Shown here in pieces: positions 35,556 through 46,140 of a stretch of 64,000 bases of DNA; the stretch's first letter is position 1, and each line of letters begins with the position of its first letter. Position numbers and translations under genes: made by a program. The stretch covers positions 1-64,000 of the forward strand of contig CAXHUQ010001355.1 of NCBI GenBank assembly GCA_964020085.1, read 5' to 3'. Origin of the DNA: Micromussa lordhowensis. Its lineage: Eukaryota; Cnidaria; Anthozoa; Scleractinia; Lobophylliidae. The notes under the pieces are model-generated. The model was not told the DNA's origin and searched no databases. It saw only the letters and a program-made list of their open reading frames with translations.

Positions 35556-35964
35556 CTAGAAAATTTGCACAGAAACATATTAGAAAACAAGTGATTTGGT
35601 CTTCATCTTTATATGACTATAGTAGTTAAAACTTTGTTTCATACTTTCTTTTGTTTTGAACAAAATGGAAGAAAATGGCCCAAAATGTTAAACAGTTTAA
35701 GCTCTCGTAAGCAGACATCCTCTAGGCGTGAAAAAAAAAAAATGTCCGTAGTTGGAGCTGGCTGCTTACAAGAATGTGAAAATACAGAGTTCGTATGGGA
35801 GTTTTTAAATAGAATGGGTTTTGACTAGGTGGACATACTAACTAGATCAAGAGCTGTCCGCTAATGGGAGTGTTCTTTAAGGGAGCTTGAACTACAATAA
35901 TTTACTGCTCGTGATTAGGATGTGACGCATTTAGTTTCAAACTAGAAATAAAGCCTTTTATGCG

Positions 35965-36165
35965 TGGGAGGAATGGTGACCTAATGGCTAGGACACTGGA
36001 CTTTCAATTGGGCAACTCTCAAAGTGCCCCTCTCCACCCAGGAATATATTGTTGAGGCAACCTGACAGAATGCTTTGGAGTAAAAATATAACCTGCCTGT
36101 GGACTAGTGGGGACTGGATTTAACAATTCTCCTAGCTGCTTCATGCTATATGCACGGTTATTAAG
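35965..36165 (+). repeat. Old diverged SINE copy
   Basis: GGTGACCTAATGGCTAGGAC (A-box region), CTCTCCACCCAGG and CTGCTTCATGCTATA align with the SINE at 33226-33518, but the B box is gone and internal deletions are present. Confidence 0.55.
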
Positions 36166-36190
36166 TAGTTATAAACTAACTTCTCAACAA

Positions 36191-37062
36191 CAGGGCTTGA
36201 AATAACTATCAGGCAGTCACCGGACACATTGTCTGGTCAAACATGACTTTGCTTGGACATACGCATTTTTGGCCGGACAAATGTAATCCATTTTAAAAAT
36301 GGAGGTTCCATTTTACAAGTTACATGATCTGTATCATTCTCAGCAACAGCAACTCAAAACAAATCGGGATCACAATAAAAATTAGAAGTTATAGTTTTAT
36401 TACTGTTTGTTCTGTTACATTGTAGTTAGACAAATCATGGTAGCGGGCATTCAATGGCATTTCAATGCGTTAAAACTTATTGGTAATGTATTTCAAACAG
36501 AACAGGATGATAAATGTTGAGTCCACCTTGTGAATTAGATGTTTAGTGAACATAAACACACAAAAAATTTACGTACTGTGCGAAATAACGACCAACTCTG
36601 TTTTTATGTTAACTTCATTAACACCCAAAGCTTTTTATTTTAAAGTTAAATTTGCGAAGTTTTATTAAAGCAAGAGGGTGGCCTGATTCATTATACTGTC
36701 ACTCTGGGTCTTTTTTTTTCACTCTTGTTGGCACCAAATGCTATGTGGGTTATTCTCGTCTCAACGGGGCGTGCAATCTTGAGCGCTAATTTACAACAAG
36801 CACAGCAGTAGCCAATTTGCAAAATTTTGCAAATGTCATTAATTTCTCAACAAAAGTCCTTCTAGTTAGTATCTTTTTCGGTTACATTTATTGATAACAT
36901 TGAATAATTCCCACCATGATTGTCAATACCTCAAAGTTGAATTTCTTTGAAATCACAAATGACTGAACAACATGCCCGGTCATCCACGGATTTGTCCAGA
37001 CAATGCCCAATTCTGACTGGACATTGTCCGTTGACGTTGACTGGCCGTTATTTTAAGCCCTG
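36191..37062 (-). mobile_element. Dispersed repeat family A, 872-bp copy with CAACAA duplication
   Basis: Ends CAGGGCTTGAAATAA and TTATTTTAAGCCCTG form imperfect inverted repeats, flanked by CAACAA at 36185-36190 and 37063-37068 (6-bp target duplication). CGGACA / TGTCCG motifs lie subterminally on both sides. The interior is AT-rich and non-coding. It lies in the intron between HMG-box exons 1 and 2. Confidence 0.65.
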
Positions 37063-37177
37063 CAACAATGAGTTTATTTTGTAAGGCGAAACTTTATTTT
37101 GATTAACTCTTGATAATTCTGCTATTTAAAGATGATAGCTTTAATAATAATTCAAAAACTTTAAAATGCTACAGTAC

Positions 37178-37647
37178 CTATAACCTTGATCCTGGCTGAC
37201 TTGCTTCTTACCATCTCTGTAAAGTAGAGCTTCACCTGTCTCTTTTCTTGCCTTGTGGTACTTGAAGTCTGGATGTGACTCTCTTGTTATTCTCATGAGC
37301 TCCCTAGCTTTGTCCTTGTATGGCTCCTTTAATTCAGGCTTCAAACTGCACCAGTGCTCAGAAAGGATTATAGTGATCTCTCGATTATCTCTACCAGGAT
37401 ACAACTCCTTGAAAGCCTTGCGGTTCTGCTGACTGTACAAAAAGAAGGCATTCATTGGCCTCTTGACATGACTGTTTTGTGTTTTGATGTTGCCGTTTTG
37501 CAAGGTGTTTGCAGAATTCTCTTCCATCTCCACAGATCCTTGGCTGCTCAACATCTCTGTGGTTTCTTGACTGGTTAACATCACTGCCAATTGCAAGATG
37601 GCCTTTAGATCCTCTACAGCCTCTCTGATGTCTTTCTGTAGCTGCAT
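37178..37647 (-). CDS. HMG-box gene, coding exon 1: start and HMG box
   Basis: Start ATG at 37647. Residues 1-25 are helical (MQLQKDIREAVEDLKAILQL); 61-130 form one HMG box containing VKRPMNAFFLYSQQNRKAF, LYPGRDNREITIILSEHW and YKDKARELM. The PG-DNR-I-ILS-W pattern recalls HBP1, BBX and Capicua rather than SOX or TCF, by my reading; expected role is sequence-specific DNA binding in the nucleus. The exon ends at donor GTACTGTAG with two bases of a split codon. Full model: 241 aa from exons at 37647-37178, 35555-35529, 32671-32613 and 32149-31980. The open frame extends 29 codons upstream, but without ATG and inside repeat-like sequence. A stronger-looking donor (ATG/GTAAGAAG at 37212) would give the wrong phase. 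Orthology to a named gene is not claimed. Confidence 0.75.
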
Positions 37648-38270
37648 GATGTGGCCGTTAGGCGAGTGGGTCACTGATGTTCTTACCACATTTTGACGTC
37701 TTCTGTGATCTATAACTGAACAGACGCACGGCAAAATGGAATCTATTTGTTTTATACGATAACAGAAAATTTTAGTTCAAAGGCGGGCGGCCATCGGTGT
37801 CCGTGAGCTAAACTCGCTTCATTCCAAATTCGTTTCACGATCAAGTTTACCACAATCAGACTCAAAAACTAAACTGCAAAACCGACGAATGAACAGAAGG
37901 ATTCAAAATTAAAACATCAACGGAAAAACTAACCTTTATTTCATTTGGAAAGTTATCCGGCTCAGTAAGCTACAACTGAAAGAGTTCAATCGCCGCCATT
38001 CATCATTTTCTGCGGCGTCGGCAAACTTTTCGACAACACAACTTCCACGCAGCTTTGATAGTTTTTTTTCCAGGCAGACTTCTGTCATGTTTAGTTGAGT
38101 TAAATGCCTTTCACTGTGATTGATATTCGGCGGCTTGCTTTTCATTGAAGTCTTCTACTAAAGCTGAACATTTTTTGTTTTGTTTGGCCCGAGTTTTGAA
38201 AATCTTTGCCGGCGACTTCGCTGGCAAGACTGACTGAACTTTGATCACGCGCGCGATTCACGCCACGCAG

Positions 38271-38278
38271 TGACGTCA
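38271..38278. promoter_or_regulatory. Palindromic CRE site TGACGTCA (left arm)
   Basis: A perfect TGACGTCA about 620 bp upstream of the HMG-box start codon. Its mirror at 38720-38727 is also perfect, although surrounding sequence has diverged. CREB/ATF-type proteins bind this word in animals; use here is inference. Confidence 0.4.
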
Positions 38279-38356
38279 TTCGTGCATCTGTCCTCTAATA
38301 GATAACGGGCATCGGCCAATCACAGCGCGCGTAGAATCGCAGTTATTGTATAATTA

Positions 38357-38398
38357 ACAATTATTCCACGAGCGCGCGTTGGATATGAGATGGTAGAT

Positions 38399-38431
<33 letters not shown>

Positions 38432-38435
38432 AACT

Positions 38436-38469
<34 letters not shown>

Positions 38470-38470
38470 T
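38357..38470. mobile_element. 114-bp palindromic MITE in the loop of the inverted duplication
   Basis: ACAATTATTCCACGAGCGCG and TTGGATATGAGAT are mirrored by ATCTCATATCCAACAAGCGC and GTGGAATAATTGT. The centre is GGCGCGTAGCGCC. A second small palindrome (TATGGTATATGAGCTCATAT, 38552-38580) lies in the same loop. Confidence 0.6.
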
Positions 38471-39276
38471 TTTATTAAAAACACCCAAAGAAATACCTCA
38501 AAATCGGCTACAGTTATTACGAAAAAGACGCGCACACCTAACATATTAGTGGTCTATGGTATATGAGCTCATATACCATAGCGCGTCAGCCAATCAAAAT
38601 TCAGGATTCGCAATATACCATAGCTAGTTTTTTAATAATATTGTTTATACAATAACTGAGATCCTACGCGCGCTCTGATTGTCCGATGCCTGTCATCTAT
38701 TAGAGTACAGATGCACGAATGACGTCACCGCGTGGCATGACTCGCGCGTGATCAAAGTTCATCCAGTCGGGTTCTTGGCGGCAAAGGTTTTCAAAACTCC
38801 GAGCGAAAAGAAAACGAAAAATATCCATCTTTAGTAGAAGTCTTCAACGACAAACAAGCCACCGAATAGTGGTGAAATAGTAATAGTAGTGAAAGGCATT
38901 GACCTCGGCTAAACATACCAGAAGTTTGCCCGGAAAAAAAACAACCGAAAGCTGCTTGAAAGTTGTGTTGTCGAAAGTTTCCCTACGCCACGAAAAATCC
39001 ATGAATGGCGGCGGTTGAACTCTTGTAATTAATATACTGAGCTGGATAACTTTCATCATGAAATAAAGGTTAGTTTTCCGTTGACGTTTTAATTCTGAAT
39101 CATTCTGTTTGTTCGTCGGTTTTGCCGTTAAGGTTATTGTGTGGGAAACTTTATCGTGAAATGAAGTTGGAATGAAGCGTGTTTACAGGTGTTTAGCTCA
39201 CCGATGGCGGTCTTGCTTTTGAACTAAAATTTTCTGTTATTGTATAAAACAAAAAGATTCCATTTTGCCGTTCGTC

Positions 39277-39640
39277 TGTTCAGTTATAGATCACAGAAGA
39301 CGTCAAAATGTGGTAAGAACATCATTGACCCACTCGGCGGCCACTTTTTTGTTCTTACCACATTTTGACGTCATCTGTGATCTATAACTGAACAGACGTA
39401 CGGCAAAATGGAATCTATTTGTTAAATAGAACAAATAGATTCCATTTTACGTCAAAATGTGGTAAGAACATCAGTGAACCACTCGCCTAACGGCTTGTGG
39501 GCCACTTTTTGACGTCATCTGTGATCTTTCGGGAAGATATTTGTTTAACGTTTTGAACATTTAAATAACAAAAGCAATGTTTGTAAACTAATATCTTCCC
39601 CAAAGATCACAGATGACGTCAAAAAGTGGCCCACAAGCGC
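39277..39640. repeat. Cluster of nested palindromes sharing TGACGTCATCTGTGATC
   Basis: 39301-39400 is a palindrome around TTCTTACCACATTTTGACGT. 39410-39445 (AACAAATAGATTCCATTTT) repeats inverted. 39485-39640 is a foldback with CCACTTTTTGACGTCATCTG arms. The words overlap with the outer end of the inverted duplication, suggesting repeated inversion or insertion at one spot. A further decayed copy of the GGCAAAATGGAATCT word occurs at 40187-40202. Confidence 0.6.
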
Positions 39641-39920
39641 CACGTAATTATGTTGTTCAGTTCTAATCCAAACGGAGAAATTGTTCTGTACATCATTCAG
39701 GTGCATTTCTCTCGCTCGTAACTAAAGATGAAATGTAGCTTATGTTTGCTGTGTGTTGCGTTATTAATACGCAAAACTTCTTTTCATTTTCCGAGTACAG
39801 TGGCTGCCGCAGCCACTTTGATTTCATATAAGCTTTATGCTGGGTGACCTGGATCTCAAAGTTTGGAACCTTTGGTCCCCTTGTAATTTTTCTTATAGCA
39901 CACCCTTGATCACCAGCCAA

Positions 39921-40106
39921 TAGGCCCGTTGCAGTTTAAGATCACATGGTACAAAAACCGCCATGCTGGAGAGCAAACCGCCCACAGGGATATCCAAAAC
40001 AAAAGAATATTTCGTAAAGTTGCTTTGTTTTGGATATCCCAGTGAGCGGTTTGCTCTCCAGCATGGCGGTTTTTGTATCATGTGATCTTAAACTGCAACG
40101 GGCCTA
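39921..40106. mobile_element. 186-bp foldback MITE with TA flanks
   Basis: TAGGCCCGTTGCAGTTTAAG ATCACATG on the left is mirrored by CATGTGATCTTAAACTGCAA CGGGCCTA. Inner arms GAGAGCAAACCGC / GCGGTTTGCTCTC and GGATATCC also pair. TA at both edges suggests a Tc1/mariner-like target. A near-perfect stem implies recent origin. Confidence 0.75.
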
Positions 40107-40493
40107 TAGTTCTCTGGTTGCTATATTTATTAATAACAATAGGAAGTGACGTCACTGACGTCTTTGCTATAACTAAACAGGCACACGGCAAAATGGAATC
40201 TGTTTGTTATAAAAAACAACTGCCTGATACAGGTGTGTATGCGTGTATAGTCCACTATAAGGCCAGGAGAACGGCTGAACCTCCTCGGGGATTTGGTGGG
40301 AGAGGGTGTTAAAAAGGGGCTAACGAGGAGAGGCAAGGCAGTGAGTGTGTGCTTAACACTGGGATACGGGAGATGGTCTGTCAAAATTAAAAATGATATT
40401 TTTTTGCCCTTGAGGGAAAAAGTTCAAATATTGGGCAAACTTTTTTTGATTGACTTGCACAAGTTGATAGGTACATATGATAATAATCAGGGG

Positions 40494-40610
40494 CGTAGCG
40501 TGGTTTTTCCGTCTAGGTACGCACAGGGAGCAGAAGAAAAACGAGTGCCGAAGGCGCGAGCTGCTAGAGGGGTCTGGGGGCATGCTCCCCCAGAACAATT
40601 TTTGGCAACC
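40494..40610 (+). repeat. Dispersed repeat with GGGGGCATGCTCCCCC core
   Basis: GGCGTAGCGTGG, CGAAGGCGCGAGCTGCTAG and GGTCTGGGGGCATGCTCCCC. The same module recurs inverted at 53355-53430 and, more degraded, at 21870-21910. The rest of 40107-41040 has no recognisable gene. Confidence 0.55.
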
Positions 40611-41040
40611 TTTGGTACAACTGGTATTAGTAACTATGTGGAACAGGCTAAAGGCGAAATTTGTAATGTCCATAGCTATAATACGCGTTTCAAATCGTGC
40701 CTAAACGGTCGTATGTTTGTCGTTCGATTTACTTTTTTCCAGGCCGCAACACCGTAATCTAATTTGATTTTTTCAGTGACCGCGAGCTCGTCGCATTTTA
40801 CAGTTCTATTCTCCAAATTATACCCGGAAATTATAAAAGGTCTTTAAGCAAATTGTTTTCTTTGTTTTTAATCTTAGAAATCGATGCTCAAAAGAATGTT
40901 GTACAAATACATTCGATGAAAGGCTTCAGGCAAGACGATTCACCTCAAAATAACATACGCTTGTAAACAGGAAAAAAATTATCTTCGATCTCTCGTATTT
41001 TTAATTCACATATACATGTATTTATCTTCTAGTTTAGTAT

Positions 41041-41150
41041 ATTGTAATTGTATTTATTTAATTAATTAGCAGGTCCACATCAGCTCTCGCTGCCCATTTT
41101 TAACCTGCTTTGCTAAATAAAGTTTACCTTACCTTACCTTACCTATCTCG
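41041..41150 (+). repeat. Retroelement 3' tail ending (TTACC)n
   Basis: CCTGCTTTGCTAAATAAAG is followed by TTTACCTTACCTTACCTTACC. This is the 3' end of a LINE or SINE; the body is not recognisable. It ends about 100 bp upstream of the CCAAT box of the 380-aa gene. Confidence 0.5.
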
Positions 41151-41245
41151 TAGTGGCCGAAGAAACACAAGCCGTTCGTTCCCAAAAACGGCAGCCATTG
41201 CTGCCTTCGTCTTGACAACTTCTCGAGGGAAATTTTGCCTCTTAG

Positions 41246-41276
41246 CCAATGGGCGTGCAGGAAAGCCGTCACGTGA
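41246..41276 (+). promoter_or_regulatory. CCAAT box and TCACGTGA E-box upstream of the 380-aa gene
   Basis: CCAAT at 41246-41250 and the palindrome TCACGTGA at 41269-41276 lie 86-116 bp upstream of the start codon at 41362. No TATA box is seen. The pair resembles a TATA-less housekeeping-type promoter; use is inference. Confidence 0.4.
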
Positions 41277-41361
41277 TATTTTCAACAGCGTATGCTCAGT
41301 ACATTTTGCGCCAGTGAACGAGTGTGCCCTTGTGCGTTCGTGTTTGGTTGATGCGTTTGAC

Positions 41362-41448
41362 ATGGCCGCCAAACGTACAATAGAATCCAGTAGTAAACGA
41401 CCTGGTAGTCCCATTGAAACTGTCGAAAATTCTAAGAAGGCGTGTCCG
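41362..41448 (+). CDS. 380-aa gene, coding exon 1
   Basis: ATG in context TTTGACATGGCC opens 29 codons: MAAKRTIESSSKRPGSPIET and on to KKACP, ending at the consensus donor GTGAGTAT in phase 0. The stretch is basic and Ser/Pro-rich with two KR pairs, suggesting a nuclear N-terminus. The whole model joins 41362-41448, 43521-43815 and 46964-47724, in phase at both junctions. The protein family is not recognised. A short upstream ATG (41351, other frame) overlaps the start. Confidence 0.6.
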
Positions 41449-43520
41449 GTGAGTATAAAATCTGACAGATTGCCAGGCACGAATGCAGAAATCACCTGCA
41501 GACGCTTGGGTTCATACATGATCGCATAACGATCAAGATCGTCATTTCCGAACCGTTTTAATCTTCTCCATCCTCAGCCATCCTCGTTCCTTTTTGCTTT
41601 AGAATCACCCCTTTGGTTTTTTCCTTCATTAGAAAGCCATTATTTTTTGGTTTCCCAACACTTAAACCGTGGCTTAGGCCATCGAAGAAATGACTCAAAA
41701 TATCGTGATGTAGCTCCTTTAACAATAGATAGTGTCTAGATGCCCGGCAGCCGGGTAGTGTTTTCAAAATACTACATGCCCGGCAGTCTGAAATTATTCT
41801 AGAATTTCTACGAAAAAACCAATCCAATCCTTCTGAAAACTATTGATCAGTATACATTAGTGTGCTCCATAATCCAGTGCAGTGCCACAGTGGCGGAAAT
41901 CTTACACCCCATTTTAGCCAAAAAATGGCAATAGAGTGTGTGCGGCTGACGTCATAAAATTCTCAAATCGAAAAATTCAAGGTTTTATCCTCATCAGACC
42001 TCATCAGAAATAAGAGGTACTAAATTTATAACTGCTGACAACTTTCCAGCTCAATAGCATCCTTCGTTTGGAAACCAGCGCATTTTGAATTTCGAAGTTA
42101 TGGCGGTACGTGACATAAAGCTACAACGCGTTTGACAAAAAATTTACACTTATCTCGTGATTTTTAGCCACTTTAGAAGTTTAAGTATTAGGAAAAGTGC
42201 TTGTGTAAATATATTTTGGCTTGGTTCAGAAAATAACTCGACCAGATAGCCAAAGTAAGTTACAGATGTTTACAGTATTTACCGGCCGCCATGTTGGAGG
42301 AGCAAGGAGGTCTTCCAACATGGCGGCTCCATACTAAGCTCTATAATTTTGCGCGCAACATTTCGACTAATAACTCAACTTTGGGACAACGCACACACCT
42401 TAAACTTGGAGAACTGTCTTCTTTATTCATCGTCTATAATATCACAATTTCTCGACTTTATCCACTGCATGGTTTTTGATTTTATTTTTTATTGCCTGAC
42501 AACGCACACACTCTATATTGAACTTTTTTTGTTATACCAAGAAACCTTTAGTTTTGAACACAGCAAACAATAAAACATCTGGAATCCAGCAGCAGTCCAT
42601 TCACACAATAAAAGATATCATGTGTTGGTAGTGTAGCTACTATGTGGTATGTTGATTCAGAACTTGCCTCAGTAGCAATACCACAGTGCCTCGAAGAGTT
42701 GTCAAAGACTTATATTAGTTTGAAATGCCTTGTTGAAAACCTCCAGTATTGGGAGGGGGAACACCCACAGGAATCATTCTGGCAGCATTCTTTCACTCTT
42801 TAATTGGCAGTTATTGTGAAAATGAATAGAAACTTGCTAGATGAATGAAATATTCCATAATGATAGCAAAAGAGCAATACCCACCAGAATCATGCAAGAA
42901 CATCATGGATTTTCATCCAGTTTAAACACGTGTTTGTGTCTCGGCTGCTATGTAAAAGAGGTGTTGTCTGCCTGACTGGAAGTGCTATTTTAAACATGGC
43001 GCAAAAAAAGAACATGAAATGAATCAGTTATGATCATGCTTGCAATTTTTTTTAATGTCAACTGCACATTCAGTAGGAGCAAAGCAGAAAAATAAGCTCG
43101 GCCAATGCTTGGTGTAAAACTCCAGCTACACTTCCTCGATTAATCCCCCATCCCCCAGGTTACCATTGGGGCCTATCCCCAATGGAGTATACTCCTAATC
43201 CCCTCTCCAGTCACCCAGTTATAACCCCCCTCCTCCTGTCCAGCGTATGACATACCCCTTCTTGGCTTAAGTTATAACCCCAACCCAATCTCATCCCCAC
43301 CCCTACTCCCACCCCCACATCCAGTTTAGTACAGGGGAACACCCCCATGGATGCATATCTGCTTACCTGACCCATTCCCAACCTACCTGAAAAAAGGCAG
43401 TAAAACTGTTGAAAACGTAGTTTGAAAAAGACATTTTAACCTCAGGGAAATCCTGTCGAGATGAAAAAGTTTTTAATTTATTGAATGATATAATATATCA
43501 TTTTGATCATTTAATTTCAG
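41449..43520 (+). other. Intron 1 of the 380-aa gene
   Basis: Contents: an end of the GCCCGGCAG element family (about 41738-41800), the palindrome CCGCCATGTTGGAGGA / TCCAACATGGCGG (42286-42327), and C-rich low-complexity sequence (43140-43330). Acceptor TTAATTTCAG at its end. No further exon is evident. Confidence 0.5.
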
Positions 43521-43815
43521 CTATGGGGAAGTCTGCGTGAACACTTGAACCCTGTCAAGATAACTTGCACAGAGTCTTCTCGCAAACGCCTTTCTGTGGA
43601 TGATTTTAGGAATGTGTCTTACACACAGTACGAGGAAGCCAAGCCCATAGAAGCCATCATTCACTTGTACAAAGACATAAATATATCACAAAATTACGAA
43701 GAGTCCATAATAGATAAATTGCAGCCATTGAAGGATGAATTACAGCCATTGGCAAAAATGAAATTAAAAATGGAAGGAAGAAAAAGTCCAGGAGTGTGGG
43801 ATATTGCTGCTGAGG
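43521..43815 (+). CDS. 380-aa gene, coding exon 2
   Basis: 295 nt from acceptor TTAATTTCAG to donor GTAAGTC. It reads LWGSLREHLNPVKITCTES, then KRLSVDDFRNVSYTQYEEAK, IEAIIHLYKDINISQNYEES and GRKSPGVWDIAAE. Mixed alpha/beta composition with no transmembrane segment, no zinc-binding cysteines and no simple repeats. It ends after the first base of a codon, which exon 3 completes as Asp (residue 128). The sustained protein-like composition and both phase matches are the evidence that this is genuine. Function unknown. Confidence 0.65.
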
Positions 43816-43903
43816 GTAAGTCTACTAAAAGCTATTTATTTAGAAGTTACTTTTCATCGACTGTACACTGAATATATGTTTTTAATTGTACATATTTACA
43901 TAT

Positions 43904-45315
43904 ACATTTGAACCCGGATTATCCAAACTCATGGGGACTGGAATGAATAGTCTGGATAATCAAAAATATGAATATTAATGAGCCAACATGAAATACCTAG
44001 CAACCAAATAAAATCTGAGCCAATCCAAGCTCAGTGAAATATACTGCATTAGTTACAGCGCATTAAAAATCATGTAAGCATGAAACTTGTGCTGATTTGT
44101 GTTTTGAAGCAAAACAAATTCAGTTCTAAATGGAGTTTCATAACTTAGTTCAACTTAAAAATGTTTTGCTACAGATCTTGAATGTCACTAATTAACCGTC
44201 CAGGGGCTGGAAGCCACCGGCGCGGTTCTTGTTTTTACCATGGATTTTTTTTTTTTTTTTTTTTTTTTCGTCTTGTCGGTAAATCAGGGCCCGGGCCTCC
44301 ATCTCGGCCAACACTGGCCGGGCTTCGGTTCTCGCAACTTTTAATTCAATTAAGATATTCATATTAATTTATTAATTACTAGTGTCAGTCAATAGTTATG
44401 TGTGTGAGGGGGTAGGGGGTGTGGAACATTTGACCATACGCACTAAGAAAAACGAGTAGTGCACCTACGTTACATTTAAATATCAGAACGAGCATATATT
44501 TGTTTCGAGAGTGCATTTGCTTTCGTTGTGGTAGTATTTATTTCAGAACAAGACGATTTTACATCTACGCATGCGCAGAACGTTGGTCTACGTCGTCTCG
44601 CCGTTTCCCAGTGTTGTTTCACTGAAAAGTGAGTCGAACAGGTTTTGGGATTTTCTAGTCTCCGAGACGAGAAGTATTTATTTTTGCTGCTTAGAGAAAC
44701 AGCTTTGATCGCAAACTAAATACAGATTTGTTATTCTATATGCAAAATTTTGTACGGGGATTTTCAGCGTAAATTTTCACACGGCCGTGCTAAAAATAGC
44801 TGTGGATGGCGCAAGCTGTCTGACACGCGTGACTGAGCACCATAAAAAATTCAGCGGGCGGTATTTTTTTTTTCTTTCGCGCAATATAACTGTTATTTTG
44901 CAAGTAGTTTTGTATTTTAAGTCGGAAATGCTTTTTATTTAATAAGAATATATCCTGTGTTTGTGTTTTTAAACCGCCTGTCATTCTATTCGGGAACTCA
45001 TAATTTATTTCCGAGTAATGCGAGAATGAGAACGTGCCTGAGCAGATTTTGGTTACGTCATTGATAAGGGAAAAACCCTGCTCGTGCGATTTCGGCGTGA
45101 GTCACGCTAGCTCCAGATATATTTTTCATTCGTGCAATTACTTTTGCTAAAGCTACTTGTCAAAATTTAGTTTAAGGAAAACAAGAAAAATTAAATTCCG
45201 CGTGGTTCACCTTCACTAGAAGGTATCTTGTTAGTATTCATGGGACCAGAGAAGCTAGTCCAGATAATCGAGAAATCCAGATAATCGGGTTCCCGATAAT
45301 CAAGGTTCAACTGTA
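43904..45315. mobile_element. 1.4-kb pogo/Tigger-like non-autonomous element in intron 2
   Basis: TTTGAACCCGGATTATCCAA on the left is mirrored by GATAATCAAGGTTCAACTGT on the right. Both ends repeat GATAATC / GATTATC words. Ends of the CAGTTGAACCTCGATTATC kind are what I recall for pogo/Tigger elements. No transposase. It carries repeat family C (44192-44369) and a long T-run. Confidence 0.5.
44192..44369 (-). repeat. Dispersed repeat family C, copy 1
   Basis: GGAAGCCACCGGCGCGGTTC, a T-run, then GGGCCCGGGCCTCCATCTCG and GGGCTTCGGTTCTCGCAACT match the copy at 48870-49042 in order and spacing. The T-run would be the A-tail side in the opposite orientation. Confidence 0.65.
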
Positions 45316-45452
45316 CTAGATATTTTTTACTTTTATCAATATTATTACTATAAATGACAATTTATTTAATTATTAGTTAATTTTAAATGGGTGTCCCCAA
45401 TTAGTTTTACTCCCTGTGTAAAACTAGTTAGAGCGACGTAATAATCATAGAG

Positions 45453-46077
45453 TTACAGTCAAGTGCACCCAACTGTAGCCACCGGACTAAATTTTTCAAA
45501 TCTTTTTGACAAGTTTTTGATTAGTTTGATGGCTCCAGTTTGAACAGCTCATCACGAAAGCGTACTGACGATAAATCGCTGCCACTTGTACTCTTTACAG
45601 TTTTTTTTAACTGAAGTAGATTAAATCCTTATGCAGTAAGTAATCAAAAATCACTTTGCTTTGAAAAACCATCAGAATAAAATACCATAAAAGCAAGGGG
45701 TACTCAGCGGGCCGTAAACCCGTTGTGCAACTTTTAGTCTGGCTGTCTCGGCTTTGTTTGAAATTATTTTTCGTTAAGATCAGTAAACCGTTCAGTTTCA
45801 TCCGCTTCACAAACATAGAAGGTTCAAAATTGAATTTCAACTGACTGACAAATATTTTAGGAAAGTTGTTGCTATTTGAAAAAGTTGAAAATGTCGCCCA
45901 CTTCCAACTTTGAAATTTCACAAACAAACATGCGACGTTTTTGCCCACCAAACATTCCTTGTTCTGACAATCTGACTGGCCCGTTTCAAACTGGAAGCCA
46001 TCAAACTAATCAAAAACTTGTCAAAAAGATGTCACAAACTTTGTCGGGTTGCCATGGTTGGGTGCGCTTGACTGTAA
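45453..46077. mobile_element. 625-bp MITE with about 95-bp inverted ends in intron 2
   Basis: TTACAGTCAAGTGCACCCAAC, then TTTTTGACAAGTTTTTGATT and AGTTTGATGGCTCCAGTTTG at the left are mirrored from 45985 to 46077. AT-rich interior without coding capacity. Confidence 0.7.
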
Positions 46078-46140
46078 TGTTGTATAAAAGGTTGTGCTTG
46101 TTCATCATGGTAAAGTACAATAATAACAATAACATGACGT

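Larger units (their letters stand above)
37651..39344. repeat. 1.69-kb inverted duplication of the HMG-box gene's upstream region
   Basis: Left arm 37651-38353 and right arm 38645-39344 (about 700 bp each) are inverted copies sharing, among others, GGCCAC ends, CATTTTGACGTC, GAACAGACG, AATGGCGGCG and ATGAAATAAAG/GTTAGT (a donor-like site in each arm). The outer boundary lies 3 bp from the HMG-box start codon. Divergence is clearly visible with small indels, so it is not a recent event or an assembly mirror. Confidence 0.7.

Noticed and set aside
37648..37734. 29 extra codons upstream of the HMG-box start (open frame beginning at 37734)
   Set aside because: No ATG in this part; it lies in the inverted-duplication arm and reads through a donor-like GTGGTAAGAAC site.
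37936..38145. 69-codon minus-strand frame in the left arm of the inverted duplication
   Set aside because: The mirrored arm does not conserve the frame, and the region better fits 5' untranslated sequence.
38081..39344. Assembly mirror artefact as explanation of the HMG-side palindrome
   Set aside because: The arms differ by many substitutions and indels, which an artefact would not show.
40293..40757. 154-codon plus-strand frame
   Set aside because: It starts in low-complexity sequence and passes through the dispersed GGGGGCATGC repeat; no ATG-supported protein-like content.
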